Of a stretch of DNA of 64,000 nt, positions 34,652 through 43,174 are shown piece after piece. This stretch comes from Gynuella sp050296195 (GTDB lineage Bacteria; Pseudomonadota; Gammaproteobacteria; Pseudomonadales; Natronospirillaceae): NCBI RefSeq assembly GCF_050296195.1, contig NZ_JBNKRB010000005.1; one strand, given 5' to 3'. Within the stretch, counting starts at the first letter, position 1; every line of letters starts with the position of its first letter. The notes below the pieces were generated by a model, which saw nothing but the letters and a program-made list of their open reading frames with translations, did not search any database and was not told the DNA's origin. The position numbers and the translations under genes are program-made.

Positions 34652-35800
34652 ATGTCGAACTCAAAACCCATCATTATTATCGGCTCTGGTCTCGCGGGGT
34701 ACAGCCTGGCGAGGGAGTTTCGCAAGCTCAACAAGCAGCAGGAACTGATCATCATTTCATCTGACGATGGTCGAAATTATTCCAAACCCATGTTGTCCAA
34801 TGCCATCAGCCAGGAAAAAACCGCCAATACCCTGACCATGGCGGATCCAGGAAAAATGTCGGAAATTCTTGATGCCACCATTCGAATAAATACCGAAGTC
34901 ACGGATATCGACCCCCACAACAGACTGATTTTTATAGGTTCAGAAACCATTGCCTTTGATCGGTTGGTACTTGCAACCGGCGCGACCCCCAACAACCAGG
35001 AGATTCCCGGTGATGCCGGGGATCATGTTTTTACGGTTAACAGCCTACAGCAGTTTGCCCATTTTCAAGAGCATCTCAGCGGCAAGAAGCGAGTATTAGT
35101 GCTCGGTGGAGGACTGATTGGTTGCGAGTTTGCCAATGACTTGGCAGCGGCTGGTTTTCAAGTACAACTGGTTTCTCCAGGCAATCAGCTGATGGAGCGG
35201 TTGTTACCAACACCGGTTTCCCAACAGCTGCAACAATCCCTTGAAGAATTGGGTGTCCAGTTTTATCTCGGACCACTGGTCAATCGAATGATGAAAACTG
35301 AAACCGGTATCAGGACTTGGCTGACAAATGGTCAGGAGCTGGAATCGGATATCGTACTCTCTGCCATTGGTTTGCGTCCCAATATTACCCTGGCACAGGA
35401 AGCAGGTCTGGTTACCGGCCATGGCATCAAAGTAAATCGTTATCTTGAGACAAATTTCTCGCACATTTTCGCGTTAGGGGATTGTGCCGAGGTTGAAGGT
35501 CATGTTTTATTGTATGTCTTGCCATTGATGAGCGCTGCCAGGGCTTTGGCCGCCACTCTCAATGGTACGCCCATGGAAGTCCATTACCCTGCTATGCCTG
35601 TTGTCGTCAAAACACCAGCATGTCCGATAGTGATACAGGCTCCCATTCCTGGCCAACAAGGTCAATGGTCAGTGGAAGAGAATGAATCCGGGATTAAAGC
35701 TCTCTACACCAAGGGCGACCAATTACTCGGCTTTGCTTTAACCCGGGAGTATGTCAAGGAACGTATGGCTTTGACCAAGCAGGTTCCAGGACTCCTATGA
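34652..35800 (+). CDS. rubB: Rubredoxin-NAD(+) reductase
   Basis: This 382-residue FAD- and NAD-binding oxidoreductase has GSGLAGYSLAREFRKL (FAD fold) at residue 11, VLVLGGGLIGCEFANDL (NAD fold) at about 148 and the FAD-contacting FALGDCAEVEGH at about 275. It matches Pseudomonas rubredoxin reductase in length and order. AAGGAG overlaps the rubredoxin stop codon, so the two genes form an operon. The pair followed by hupB is the gene order seen in Pseudomonas. Confidence 0.94.
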   Translation: MSNSKPIIIIGSGLAGYSLAREFRKLNKQQELIIISSDDGRNYSKPMLSNAISQEKTANTLTMADPGKMSEILDATIRINTEVTDIDPHNRLIFIGSETIAFDRLVLATGATPNNQEIPGDAGDHVFTVNSLQQFAHFQEHLSGKKRVLVLGGGLIGCEFANDLAAAGFQVQLVSPGNQLMERLLPTPVSQQLQQSLEELGVQFYLGPLVNRMMKTETGIRTWLTNGQELESDIVLSAIGLRPNITLAQEAGLVTGHGIKVNRYLETNFSHIFALGDCAEVEGHVLLYVLPLMSAARALAATLNGTPMEVHYPAMPVVVKTPACPIVIQAPIPGQQGQWSVEENESGIKALYTKGDQLLGFALTREYVKERMALTKQVPGLL

Positions 35801-35869
35801 GCAAACCGGTTCAATTAACTACCCCAATTTTGTTGGGGCCTATAATGATAATGACACGAGGGAAAATCT

Positions 35870-36142
35870 ATGCGTAAACCAGAATTGGCTGCTGCGATTG
35901 CTGAAAAAGCGGATATCTCAAAAGAAAAAGCTGCTGACGTACTAAATGTGATTCTTGATGAAATTACCGGTGCAGTTGGCAAAGGGGATTCTGTCACTCT
36001 GATTGGTTTTGGCACCTTTGAAAAAAGAAGTCGTGCCGCCCGGACGGGTAAAAACCCACAGACCGGTGAGAGCATTCAGATTCCAGCCAGCAATACCGTT
36101 GCATTCAAAGCCGGTAAAGCACTGAAAGACGCTGTAAACTGA
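35870..36142 (+). CDS. hupB: DNA-binding protein HU-beta
   Basis: This 90-residue protein has the HU/IHF signature: MRKPELAAAIAEKADISKEKA, VTLIGFGTFEKRSRAARTGKNPQTGESIQIPA with the DNA-intercalating Pro arm, and VAFKAGKALKDAVN. HU bends and compacts DNA non-specifically. AGGGAAA precedes the ATG, and a strong terminator follows within 20 bases. The length is the family norm. Confidence 0.97.
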   Translation: MRKPELAAAIAEKADISKEKAADVLNVILDEITGAVGKGDSVTLIGFGTFEKRSRAARTGKNPQTGESIQIPASNTVAFKAGKALKDAVN

Positions 36143-36158
36143 GACGTTTCATAGCGGA

Positions 36159-36182
36159 AAACGGGCACATGCCCGTTTTTTT
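36159..36182 (+). terminator. Terminator of hupB
   Basis: A hairpin ACGGGC/GCCCGT with an ACAT loop, preceded by A residues and followed by seven T residues, starts 17 bases after the hupB stop. Confidence 0.92.
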
Positions 36183-36212
36183 GTGCCAATAGATTCTGCC
36201 CCGGAAAACTGC

Positions 36213-36377
36213 TCAGATAATGTGCGTCTGATAGCGCCACCCCCACCACGACTTCCTGACCACAATCAAAAACATGCGTCGACAGTGCATACAGTGCCAA
36301 CGGTGACTGCCCGCCAACTTTATGACTGGATTATCCTGTTTACGACTGCAAAACGGACACTGTAACGTTGCATTCAT
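36213..36377 (-). CDS. Possible small zinc-ribbon protein
   Basis: The minus strand encodes 54 residues that start MNATLQCPFCSRKQD and continue to HRWHCMHCRRMF, giving a CxxC-N19-CxxC zinc-ribbon pattern with basic and Trp-rich ends. Such ribbons occur in InsA-type transposase starts and in small regulators. No good ribosome site is visible. It converges with hupB and could be a relic, but the paired CxxC motifs are unlikely to be chance. Confidence 0.4.
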   Translation of the reverse strand: MNATLQCPFCSRKQDNPVIKLAGSHRWHCMHCRRMFLIVVRKSWWGWRYQTHII

Positions 36378-36762
36378 GGGTCTACACTGGAATTAAGGAA
36401 CCTCTGAAAAATGGCCTAATTTCGCGCAGGACGTTGTCAGCCCCAGTCTCACATCCTCATTTACGCCAGTAAACTGCGGTGTTGCGAGTGGGTGCTTCCT
36501 CGCCAGCATCAAACTATTGCTATTTTTCAAAGGCCTCTTAAGTTAGCTCAGCTCCATCGAAGATCAGCACATTGCATCAGCCTCTAACATCTATATCAAC
36601 ATTCGACTATCCGTAACAAACCTTTACTTACTGTGTGAATGTCTCATGACATGCGTGACCACTCTAGCAATATTTCAAAGCACTTTCGAAATCATTTGAG
36701 TTTTCCAGGCTGGAAATATATTCGTTGTAACCAATAACATGGGACTATGCGGACAATAACTT
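36378..36762. other. Intergenic region upstream of the GH81 gene
   Basis: About 385 bases contain one copy of a MITE-like repeat (36397-36536). The rest holds the promoter of the glucanase gene. No other gene is seen. Confidence 0.5.
36397..36536 (+). repeat. MITE-like repeat, copy A
   Basis: This 140-bp element has terminal inverted repeats around ACCTCTGAAAAATGG. It shares long identical blocks (for example CGTTGTCAGCCCCAGTCTCA) with copy B at 47145-47276, which lies in the opposite orientation. The right-hand terminal repeat is decayed (TTTTTCAAAGGCC). It contains no coding capacity. Confidence 0.8.
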
Positions 36763-39700
36763 ATGCAACGCAGTAAGAAAAACATCTGGCACCGGTGTCA
36801 AACAACTATGCTGATCAGCAGTGTGGTTATAGGTACTTTCTGCACATCGGCACATGCAGCCATTACCTCTGTAGGGTCGGGCAGCATCAGCAGCCAAGCC
36901 AACCCGGAAGGATATACATGCTCCATCGACCATGGTTACTGGATTCAAAATGCCGGTATAGTGGAACCTGGTATCGAGGGCTGTAACCCTCCTTCAGGCA
37001 TTATTGGCGCACCGAAACCATTAATCCCACAGCTAAGCGGACCGGCCTCCAGCGAACCAACAGCCACTCACCGCTGGTGGGGCTCAGTTTCTTTTTATGG
37101 GGAAATGCCTGTCGGCGACAGTAGTAAAACCAGCTATATTACCCCCGACCCCATTACTGCCCGGGTTACCAACCTGGGTTTCCGTATGATGGGCATACCC
37201 AATGGCTTGAAATACGATGGCAATAATGCCTGGCAGTACTCCATCCCAGATCCGTTCAGTGAAGTATTTGACGGCATTGCCTTTGCCAACACCGCACACA
37301 GTAACCTCGATGCCACTCTTTATGATTACAGCGACGGAAGTGTCACCGTCGAATGGCGTGATGGCGGCACGGCTGTTATGCGGGCGACATTTGTGTATGG
37401 CTCCCCGTATGTGTTCATTGATGTCCTCAGCGGGCAGTTAAAGATAAATACTCGTGGGGCCGATGGCCCGGAACGGGGGTTGTTCTACCAGAACAGCAAT
37501 AAACTGGGCATCTGGACCGATGTTGCCAGCAACCGCAACAGCTTTTTGATAGTTGGTGAAGGTGATACTCAGTATAGCAACGTCAACGCCGCCAGCGTCA
37601 CCGCCAGCAACAACAGTGGCCATTTCACGGCAGTATGGCTGCCTGTCAATGATGGGCTGCCCTCCCAGGCCATGATCGATGATTTTGCGGCCCTGGCCCT
37701 GAACCGGGTGGATGAAGTCCGTATCGATTACAATGTTGATTTGGCTGATAACAGCGTCCGCATTCAGCAACATTATCTGTTTCAGAACCAGGAAGTCACC
37801 ACAATGGCCGGTCAGATGCCGCTGCAGTGGAAAAACGATCAGAATGCATCCACCTCCGGCTATAAAGTCCGTAGCTCCAGAGGTATTGTCCGCTTTCATC
37901 CCCTCTCACAGTTCAGCTATGAACTACCGTTTATTGGCGTGTTACCGTCCCTGCCTGCCAGTAATACGGCCGGGTACGATGTTGGTAAGCTCAAAAGTCT
38001 GATAACTGAATTCGTCAATCGCGGCGAATCATCCTGGAACACTGCCACCGATACCTATTGGGCCGGAAAAAACTACGGCAAGGTCGCTGAACTGGCTGCT
38101 CTTGCACAGCAACATGGCATGACCAACGAACATGATCGGCTGATTAACTGGCTGAAGGCTGAATTGGAAGACTGGTTTACCGCCACTCACGATGGTCAAC
38201 CTGATGCCACTAAATACTTCGCCTACGACGACCAGTGGAACACGCTGTTGGGCTTTTCTGAAAGTTTTGGGTCACAACAACAACTGAACGACCACCATTT
38301 CCATTACGGCTATTTTGTCCGGGCCGCCGCAGAAATCTGTCGGACCGACAAAAGCTGGTGCGCACCAGATGCCTGGGGCGGTATGGTGGAACTGCTGATT
38401 CGTGATTATGCAGCCGGTCGTAATGATCCCATGTTCCCTTATACCCGTAATTTCGATCCAGCCAACGGCTTTTCCTGGGCTTCAGGGCACGCCAATTTCG
38501 TCCTGGGCAATAACAATGAGTCCACCTCCGAAGCCGCCAACGCTTATGGGGCAATTGTACTCTACGGCCTGATTACCGGTAACGATGAACTAACCCGCCG
38601 GGGCATGTATCTGCATGCGTCCTCGGCCGCATCTTATTGGGAATACTGGAACAATATCGATCGTTATCGCGGGCTTGGCAGTGACTACGATAACTTCCCG
38701 GCTGCATACGACAAAATGACTACCTCCATCATCTGGGGCAATGGCATGGTCTTTTCCACCTGGTTCAGTGGTGCCTATGCTCACATTCTGGGTATTCAGG
38801 GATTGCCATTGAATCCACTGGTCATGCATATCGGCCAGCATCCGGATTATCTCGCTGACTATGTCACCCTCGGCTTGAAGGAATCATCCAACGGCAAACC
38901 CTCTGGACTCGCCAGCGGTGAGTGGTCAGACATCTGGTGGAATATCCTGGCCATGACAGATGCCGATGCCTCGGTTGCTGACTTCAACAGTCGGAATTTC
39001 AACTATACCGTGGAGGCAGGAGAATCGATGGCTCATACCTACCACTGGATCAACTCCTGGCGCCAGCTGGGACACCTTAAATCCGGTGATGGCACCATAA
39101 CATCTGACTATCCGGCAGCCATGGTATTTGAGAAAAACGGTCAGTTGACGTACTTGGCTTACAACTACAGCGACACTCCCAAACTGGTTACTTTCTCTGA
39201 TGGAATGGCCGTATTGGTGGCCGCCAACAGTTTTGGTCGCAAAGTGACCGGTGATATGCCCGATTCTCAGCAAAGCGATACAGAAGCTCCTTATCCGGCA
39301 GGTACCATTACTGTGGCGCAAATTATGGCGACCAGTGCCCGGTTAAGCTGGCTGCCCGCCACCGATAATGTCGGAGTGGCTGACTATCTGGTAACGGTTA
39401 CTCCTGGAGACAATCGCTATACCGTGAAAGATACTCATTTGAACCTGAGCGGCCTGATGGCTTCCACCAACTATACCGTGAGCATTATTGCCCGTGATGC
39501 CAGCGGCAATCAGTCCACCGCGACGACAGCCACATTCACAACTGACTATCCTTCCAGCGGAGATACAGCACCAACGGCACCAAGCCAACTGACGACAAGC
39601 AATATCACCAGTAGCGGTGCCAGTATCAACTGGGTCGCAGCGACTGACGACTATGGTATCGATCATTATCAGGTTACGGTAAGCCAGCAGGGTTCGGTTT

Positions 39701-40551
39701 TGCAAACTCATGAGCTTGCGACTACCAGCATGACACTGACCGGACTGTCTGCTGGCACGGAGTACCTGATATCCGTGCAGGCCTTCGATACAGTGGGTCA
39801 GAGTTCATCTGCAACCACCGTAGGCTTAACCACCAAAAACGATGGTCAGACAACCTGTCAGACTTTCTGCTTTGAAGAGCAAGGCGATACGCTGATCGTC
39901 ACTGCAGCCGTGGATGCATCACTGATTGATTTCCACTACAAAGTTAATGGCGGCACCCAATTGAATGTGGCCATGAGCAAAAACGATGGCGTCTTTCAAT
40001 ATCGGATCTCAGGCTTGCTCAGCAATGATGTTGTGGACTACTTCTTCACAGTGATTGATGGCCTGGCATATGACACAGACTGGTCCCAGTATGTGTTTGG
40101 GTCCGGTTCCAGCGGCGGCGATCAGAACAATTGTCAGGATTTTTGTCTGAATGAAAAGGGCAGTTCCCTGATGGTCACCGCTGCCGTGGAGGCCACCAAA
40201 ATCGACCTGCACTATATCGTCAACGATGGCGTTCAGATGAATGTGCCCATGATAAAAGGCAACGGCGACTTCAGTTACGAAATTCCAAATCTACGCGCCA
40301 ACGACACGGTCGATTACTTCTTTACAGTTATTAATGGGCTTGCTTACGACACAGACTGGAGTCGCTATACCTTTCGGTCCGCCGTCGCAACACCCCCTAT
40401 TACCGCTGACGATGCAGACGCCAAGCAGGATGACCAGGCTGACAATACGTCTGAGCCAGCAACCGACATTTCTGCAAGCGCGGGAGGGGCTGGCTCACTA
40501 CTATGGCTGATGATTCCGCTCTGGTTGTTGGGCAGAAGACGCAGATCATAA
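36763..40551 (+). CDS. Secreted GH81 endo-beta-1,3-glucanase with FN3, CBM56-like and GlyGly-CTERM modules
   Basis: This 1262-residue protein has a signal peptide (to AHA, about residue 33). A GH81 catalytic region (about 70-830) contains NDHHFHYGY near 507 and the catalytic-Glu segment NNESTSEAANAYGAI near 585. Two FN3 domains (about 845-1020) follow. Next come two roughly 80-residue repeats with CQ-FCxxE..LxVTAAV..VDYFFTVIxGLAYDTDWSxY (about 1032-1107 and 1124-1202) that fit CBM56 beta-1,3-glucan binding. The tail SAGGAGSLLWLMIPLWLLGRRRRS is a GlyGly-CTERM rhombosortase signal. It should hydrolyse laminarin-type glucan at or outside the cell surface. Confidence 0.92.
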   Translation: MQRSKKNIWHRCQTTMLISSVVIGTFCTSAHAAITSVGSGSISSQANPEGYTCSIDHGYWIQNAGIVEPGIEGCNPPSGIIGAPKPLIPQLSGPASSEPTATHRWWGSVSFYGEMPVGDSSKTSYITPDPITARVTNLGFRMMGIPNGLKYDGNNAWQYSIPDPFSEVFDGIAFANTAHSNLDATLYDYSDGSVTVEWRDGGTAVMRATFVYGSPYVFIDVLSGQLKINTRGADGPERGLFYQNSNKLGIWTDVASNRNSFLIVGEGDTQYSNVNAASVTASNNSGHFTAVWLPVNDGLPSQAMIDDFAALALNRVDEVRIDYNVDLADNSVRIQQHYLFQNQEVTTMAGQMPLQWKNDQNASTSGYKVRSSRGIVRFHPLSQFSYELPFIGVLPSLPASNTAGYDVGKLKSLITEFVNRGESSWNTATDTYWAGKNYGKVAELAALAQQHGMTNEHDRLINWLKAELEDWFTATHDGQPDATKYFAYDDQWNTLLGFSESFGSQQQLNDHHFHYGYFVRAAAEICRTDKSWCAPDAWGGMVELLIRDYAAGRNDPMFPYTRNFDPANGFSWASGHANFVLGNNNESTSEAANAYGAIVLYGLITGNDELTRRGMYLHASSAASYWEYWNNIDRYRGLGSDYDNFPAAYDKMTTSIIWGNGMVFSTWFSGAYAHILGIQGLPLNPLVMHIGQHPDYLADYVTLGLKESSNGKPSGLASGEWSDIWWNILAMTDADASVADFNSRNFNYTVEAGESMAHTYHWINSWRQLGHLKSGDGTITSDYPAAMVFEKNGQLTYLAYNYSDTPKLVTFSDGMAVLVAANSFGRKVTGDMPDSQQSDTEAPYPAGTITVAQIMATSARLSWLPATDNVGVADYLVTVTPGDNRYTVKDTHLNLSGLMASTNYTVSIIARDASGNQSTATTATFTTDYPSSGDTAPTAPSQLTTSNITSSGASINWVAATDDYGIDHYQVTVSQQGSVLQTHELATTSMTLTGLSAGTEYLISVQAFDTVGQSSSATTVGLTTKNDGQTTCQTFCFEEQGDTLIVTAAVDASLIDFHYKVNGGTQLNVAMSKNDGVFQYRISGLLSNDVVDYFFTVIDGLAYDTDWSQYVFGSGSSGGDQNNCQDFCLNEKGSSLMVTAAVEATKIDLHYIVNDGVQMNVPMIKGNGDFSYEIPNLRANDTVDYFFTVINGLAYDTDWSRYTFRSAVATPPITADDADAKQDDQADNTSEPATDISASAGGAGSLLWLMIPLWLLGRRRRS

Positions 40552-40592
40552 CCCCTCTACCGCCCAAGGAAGGGCGTATATACCGCACCTTT

Positions 40593-42479
40593 TCAACTGA
40601 GGTAGGTGCGGCCTTCAAAGCTCTCCTGTACCAGTGTCAGAAAATCCTGCTGCTGTTCATCGCTCAGACTACTGCGTTTAACCTGAGCCGCAAAGTTACG
40701 CATCATGACCTCGGGATCAAAATCCACATACTTCAGCACCGCGGCCATGGTATCGCCCTTACGTCCGTGTTTCAGTTGCAATGCACCCTGGTCATCGAAG
40801 TAAGCATCAACAGAATCGGTATCTCCGAACAGATTATGCATGTCACCCAAAATTTCCTGATAGGCTCCCACCATAAAGAATCCCAGCAGAATCTCCTCAT
40901 CGGCAGAGGTTTGCGGCATTGGCAGAGTGGATTCCACCCCTTCGCCATCGACATATAAATCGATCCGGCCATCACTGTCGCAGGTGATATCCTGAATCAC
41001 AGCCCGCTGGATAATCGGGCGATTGAGATAATTGAGGGGCATAATTGGGAAAATCTGCTCCAATCCCCACACATCCGGCAAAGATTGAAACACCGAGAAA
41101 TTCACAAACAGCTTGTCTGCCAAAACCTCATTCAAGTGGTTGAAAATCTCTGCATGGTTACGTTTTCCCACATCCAATCGCTTCTTCAACTCTGCCAATA
41201 ACTGACCACTCAGGTTTTCAACATCAGCCCGTTCCTGTAATCGCAACTGCCCGATACAGAACAGTTGCTTGGCCTGATCCTGTACCTGAATAATCTGATG
41301 ATAGATTTCAGTCAGTGAACGCTTACGCGAATCAAGATCCGCCTGACAGCTCAGCAACTCATCGATTAACGCATGCTCACTGTTGACCGGCACCGGGGTC
41401 ATACGGACCTTATTTTCCTGATCCACAGTATTGGTGATCAGTACCGCATGATGAGCCGTTACTGCCCGACCAGATTCGGTGACAATATTCGGACAGGGCA
41501 ACTCCATCTCACGACTGGCGGCAGCGAAGGCCTGTACCACAGCACGGGCATATTCCTTAAGACTGTAGTTGATCGAACACAAACTGCGTGAACGGGTGCC
41601 TTCATAATCCACCCCCAAACCACCACCAACATCCACCCACTGTATATTGGCTCCCATGGCCATCAGTTCAGTATAAAAATGACTGCATTCCTGCAATCCT
41701 CGCTGAATATCAGCGATATTGGCAATCTGCGAGCCCAGATGAAAGTGCAACAACTGCAGACATGACAACTGCCCACTGGCCTGTAACTTATTGACCAGAT
41801 TAACAATTTCCTGGGCGGTAAGACCGAATTTAGACTTTTCGCCCCCCGTATTCTGCCAATAACCCTTGCCAACAGATGCAAGACGGGAACGAAAACCGAT
41901 ACGTGGGCTGATTTGCAGCCGTTCCGCCACCTTTAACACCAGTTCCAGTTCACCGGACTTCTCAATCACAATAAAAGTCTGATGACCCAGCTTCTCGGCA
42001 ATCAGCGCAAGTTCAATATAGCTTTCGTCTTTATAGCCATTACAGATGATGGTAGCAGGCGCCAGGTGCGCTTCCGTCATAACGGCCAGCAGCTCGGGCT
42101 TGGTACCGGCTTCCAGTCCAAGACGAGCCGGTTGCAGGCTTTTTAATTGGCCCTGAATAATCTCCTCTATCACCCGGCGCTGCTGATTGACTTTTACCGG
42201 ATAAACGGGGGTGTATTCACCCTGATAGTCCAACTCGTGAATAGCATCAGCAAATGCCTGGTGCAAACGCTTCACGCGATCATGCAGAATATGCGGAAAG
42301 CGTACTAGCAGAGGTAATTGCAGCCCCTGCTGCTGAGCATGATTGACGATATCCTGCAACACGACCTGATGCCGACGCTCATGATCCAATACTCTGACTT
42401 GTCCTTGTGCCGAAATATCAAAATAACCATCACCCCAGTGGGCAATATTATAGATTTCTGCAATACCTTCAGTGCTCAT
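40593..42479 (-). CDS. speA: Biosynthetic arginine decarboxylase SpeA
   Basis: This 628-residue protein matches SpeA: IYNIAHWGDGYFDISAQGQVRV at the start, the PLP-lysine in YPVKVNQQRRVIEEI (near 95), the HFHLGSQI segment and WVDVGGGLGVDYEGTRS. It makes agmatine and CO2 from arginine, the first step to putrescine. It is PLP- and Mg-dependent. It is a lone gene converging with the glucanase. No speB agmatinase is adjacent. Confidence 0.96.
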   Translation of the reverse strand: MSTEGIAEIYNIAHWGDGYFDISAQGQVRVLDHERRHQVVLQDIVNHAQQQGLQLPLLVRFPHILHDRVKRLHQAFADAIHELDYQGEYTPVYPVKVNQQRRVIEEIIQGQLKSLQPARLGLEAGTKPELLAVMTEAHLAPATIICNGYKDESYIELALIAEKLGHQTFIVIEKSGELELVLKVAERLQISPRIGFRSRLASVGKGYWQNTGGEKSKFGLTAQEIVNLVNKLQASGQLSCLQLLHFHLGSQIANIADIQRGLQECSHFYTELMAMGANIQWVDVGGGLGVDYEGTRSRSLCSINYSLKEYARAVVQAFAAASREMELPCPNIVTESGRAVTAHHAVLITNTVDQENKVRMTPVPVNSEHALIDELLSCQADLDSRKRSLTEIYHQIIQVQDQAKQLFCIGQLRLQERADVENLSGQLLAELKKRLDVGKRNHAEIFNHLNEVLADKLFVNFSVFQSLPDVWGLEQIFPIMPLNYLNRPIIQRAVIQDITCDSDGRIDLYVDGEGVESTLPMPQTSADEEILLGFFMVGAYQEILGDMHNLFGDTDSVDAYFDDQGALQLKHGRKGDTMAAVLKYVDFDPEVMMRNFAAQVKRSSLSDEQQQDFLTLVQESFEGRTYLS

Positions 42480-42688
42480 GCGCTTGTCCGATAATGATAA
42501 ACGGCGGTGAGTTTAACGTTACCCGTAAACATAGCCAAACCAGTTTGTCTTCAGCCTTTGCCTTACCAATGCTGAAGACACTCATTAGTACATTGTGTTG
42601 CAATGTTTAATGAAACATCCCGGTTAAAGTGGCAGAATTCCGGCTTTAATCAACACCGATCTTTCACCCAGTCAGAAGAGGAATGACC

Positions 42689-43075
42689 GTGAGTAATAAA
42701 CAAGTGATCAGTACTGAGAACGCACCTGCCGCCATTGGAACCTATTCGCAGGCAGTCAAAGCCGGTGAAACCGTTTATATGTCTGGTCAAATTCCACTGG
42801 ATCCAACCACGATGGAAGTGGTTTCTGAAGATTTTAGGGCTCAAACGACCCAGGTTTTTAAAAACCTGCAGGCAGTGGCTGAAGCTGCGGGTGGTTCTCT
42901 GACTGACCTGGTCAAACTCAATATTTTCATGACCGACCTGAGCAACTTTGCAGTTCTGAATGAAGTTATGGCCGAGTTCGTCAAGCAGCCTTATCCAGCC
43001 AGAGCCGCCGTGGAAGTGTCGGCCTTGCCAAAAGGCGTACAAGTGGAAATGGACGCCGTGCTGGTCCTCAAATAA
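42689..43075 (+). CDS. ridA: RidA family enamine/imine deaminase
   Basis: This 128-residue protein has the RidA hallmarks: APAAIGTYSQAVKAGETVYMSGQIPLDP, the catalytic-site Arg in PARAAVEVSALPKGVQVEMDAV, and the typical length. It hydrolyses reactive 2-aminoacrylate-type intermediates formed by PLP enzymes. GAGGA lies 7 bases before the GTG at 42689 but only 1 base before an ATG at 42683, so GTG is the likelier start. No spoT or pyrI neighbour is present. Confidence 0.93.
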   Translation: MSNKQVISTENAPAAIGTYSQAVKAGETVYMSGQIPLDPTTMEVVSEDFRAQTTQVFKNLQAVAEAAGGSLTDLVKLNIFMTDLSNFAVLNEVMAEFVKQPYPARAAVEVSALPKGVQVEMDAVLVLK

Positions 43076-43089
43076 TCCATCGCTCTTAG

Positions 43090-43150
43090 AGTGTAGCGGC
43101 GCTGGTGCGACATCTCTGCCGAAATACGCCAGACCAGCTACACTTTCTAT
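43090..43150 (+). terminator. Large stem-loop after ridA
   Basis: AGTGTAGC (43090) pairs with GCTACACT (43137-43144), with an inner GCTGGT/ACCAGC pairing, and is followed by TTCTAT. It may terminate ridA transcription before the diguanylate cyclase, but the T-run is weak. Confidence 0.45.
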
Positions 43151-43174
43151 AAATACCCTTATTTGTATGAGTTC

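Noticed and set aside
34478..35800. Alkane-hydroxylase system
   Set aside because: Rubredoxin and its reductase are present, but no AlkB-type hydroxylase gene is in the window, so alkane oxidation cannot be claimed.
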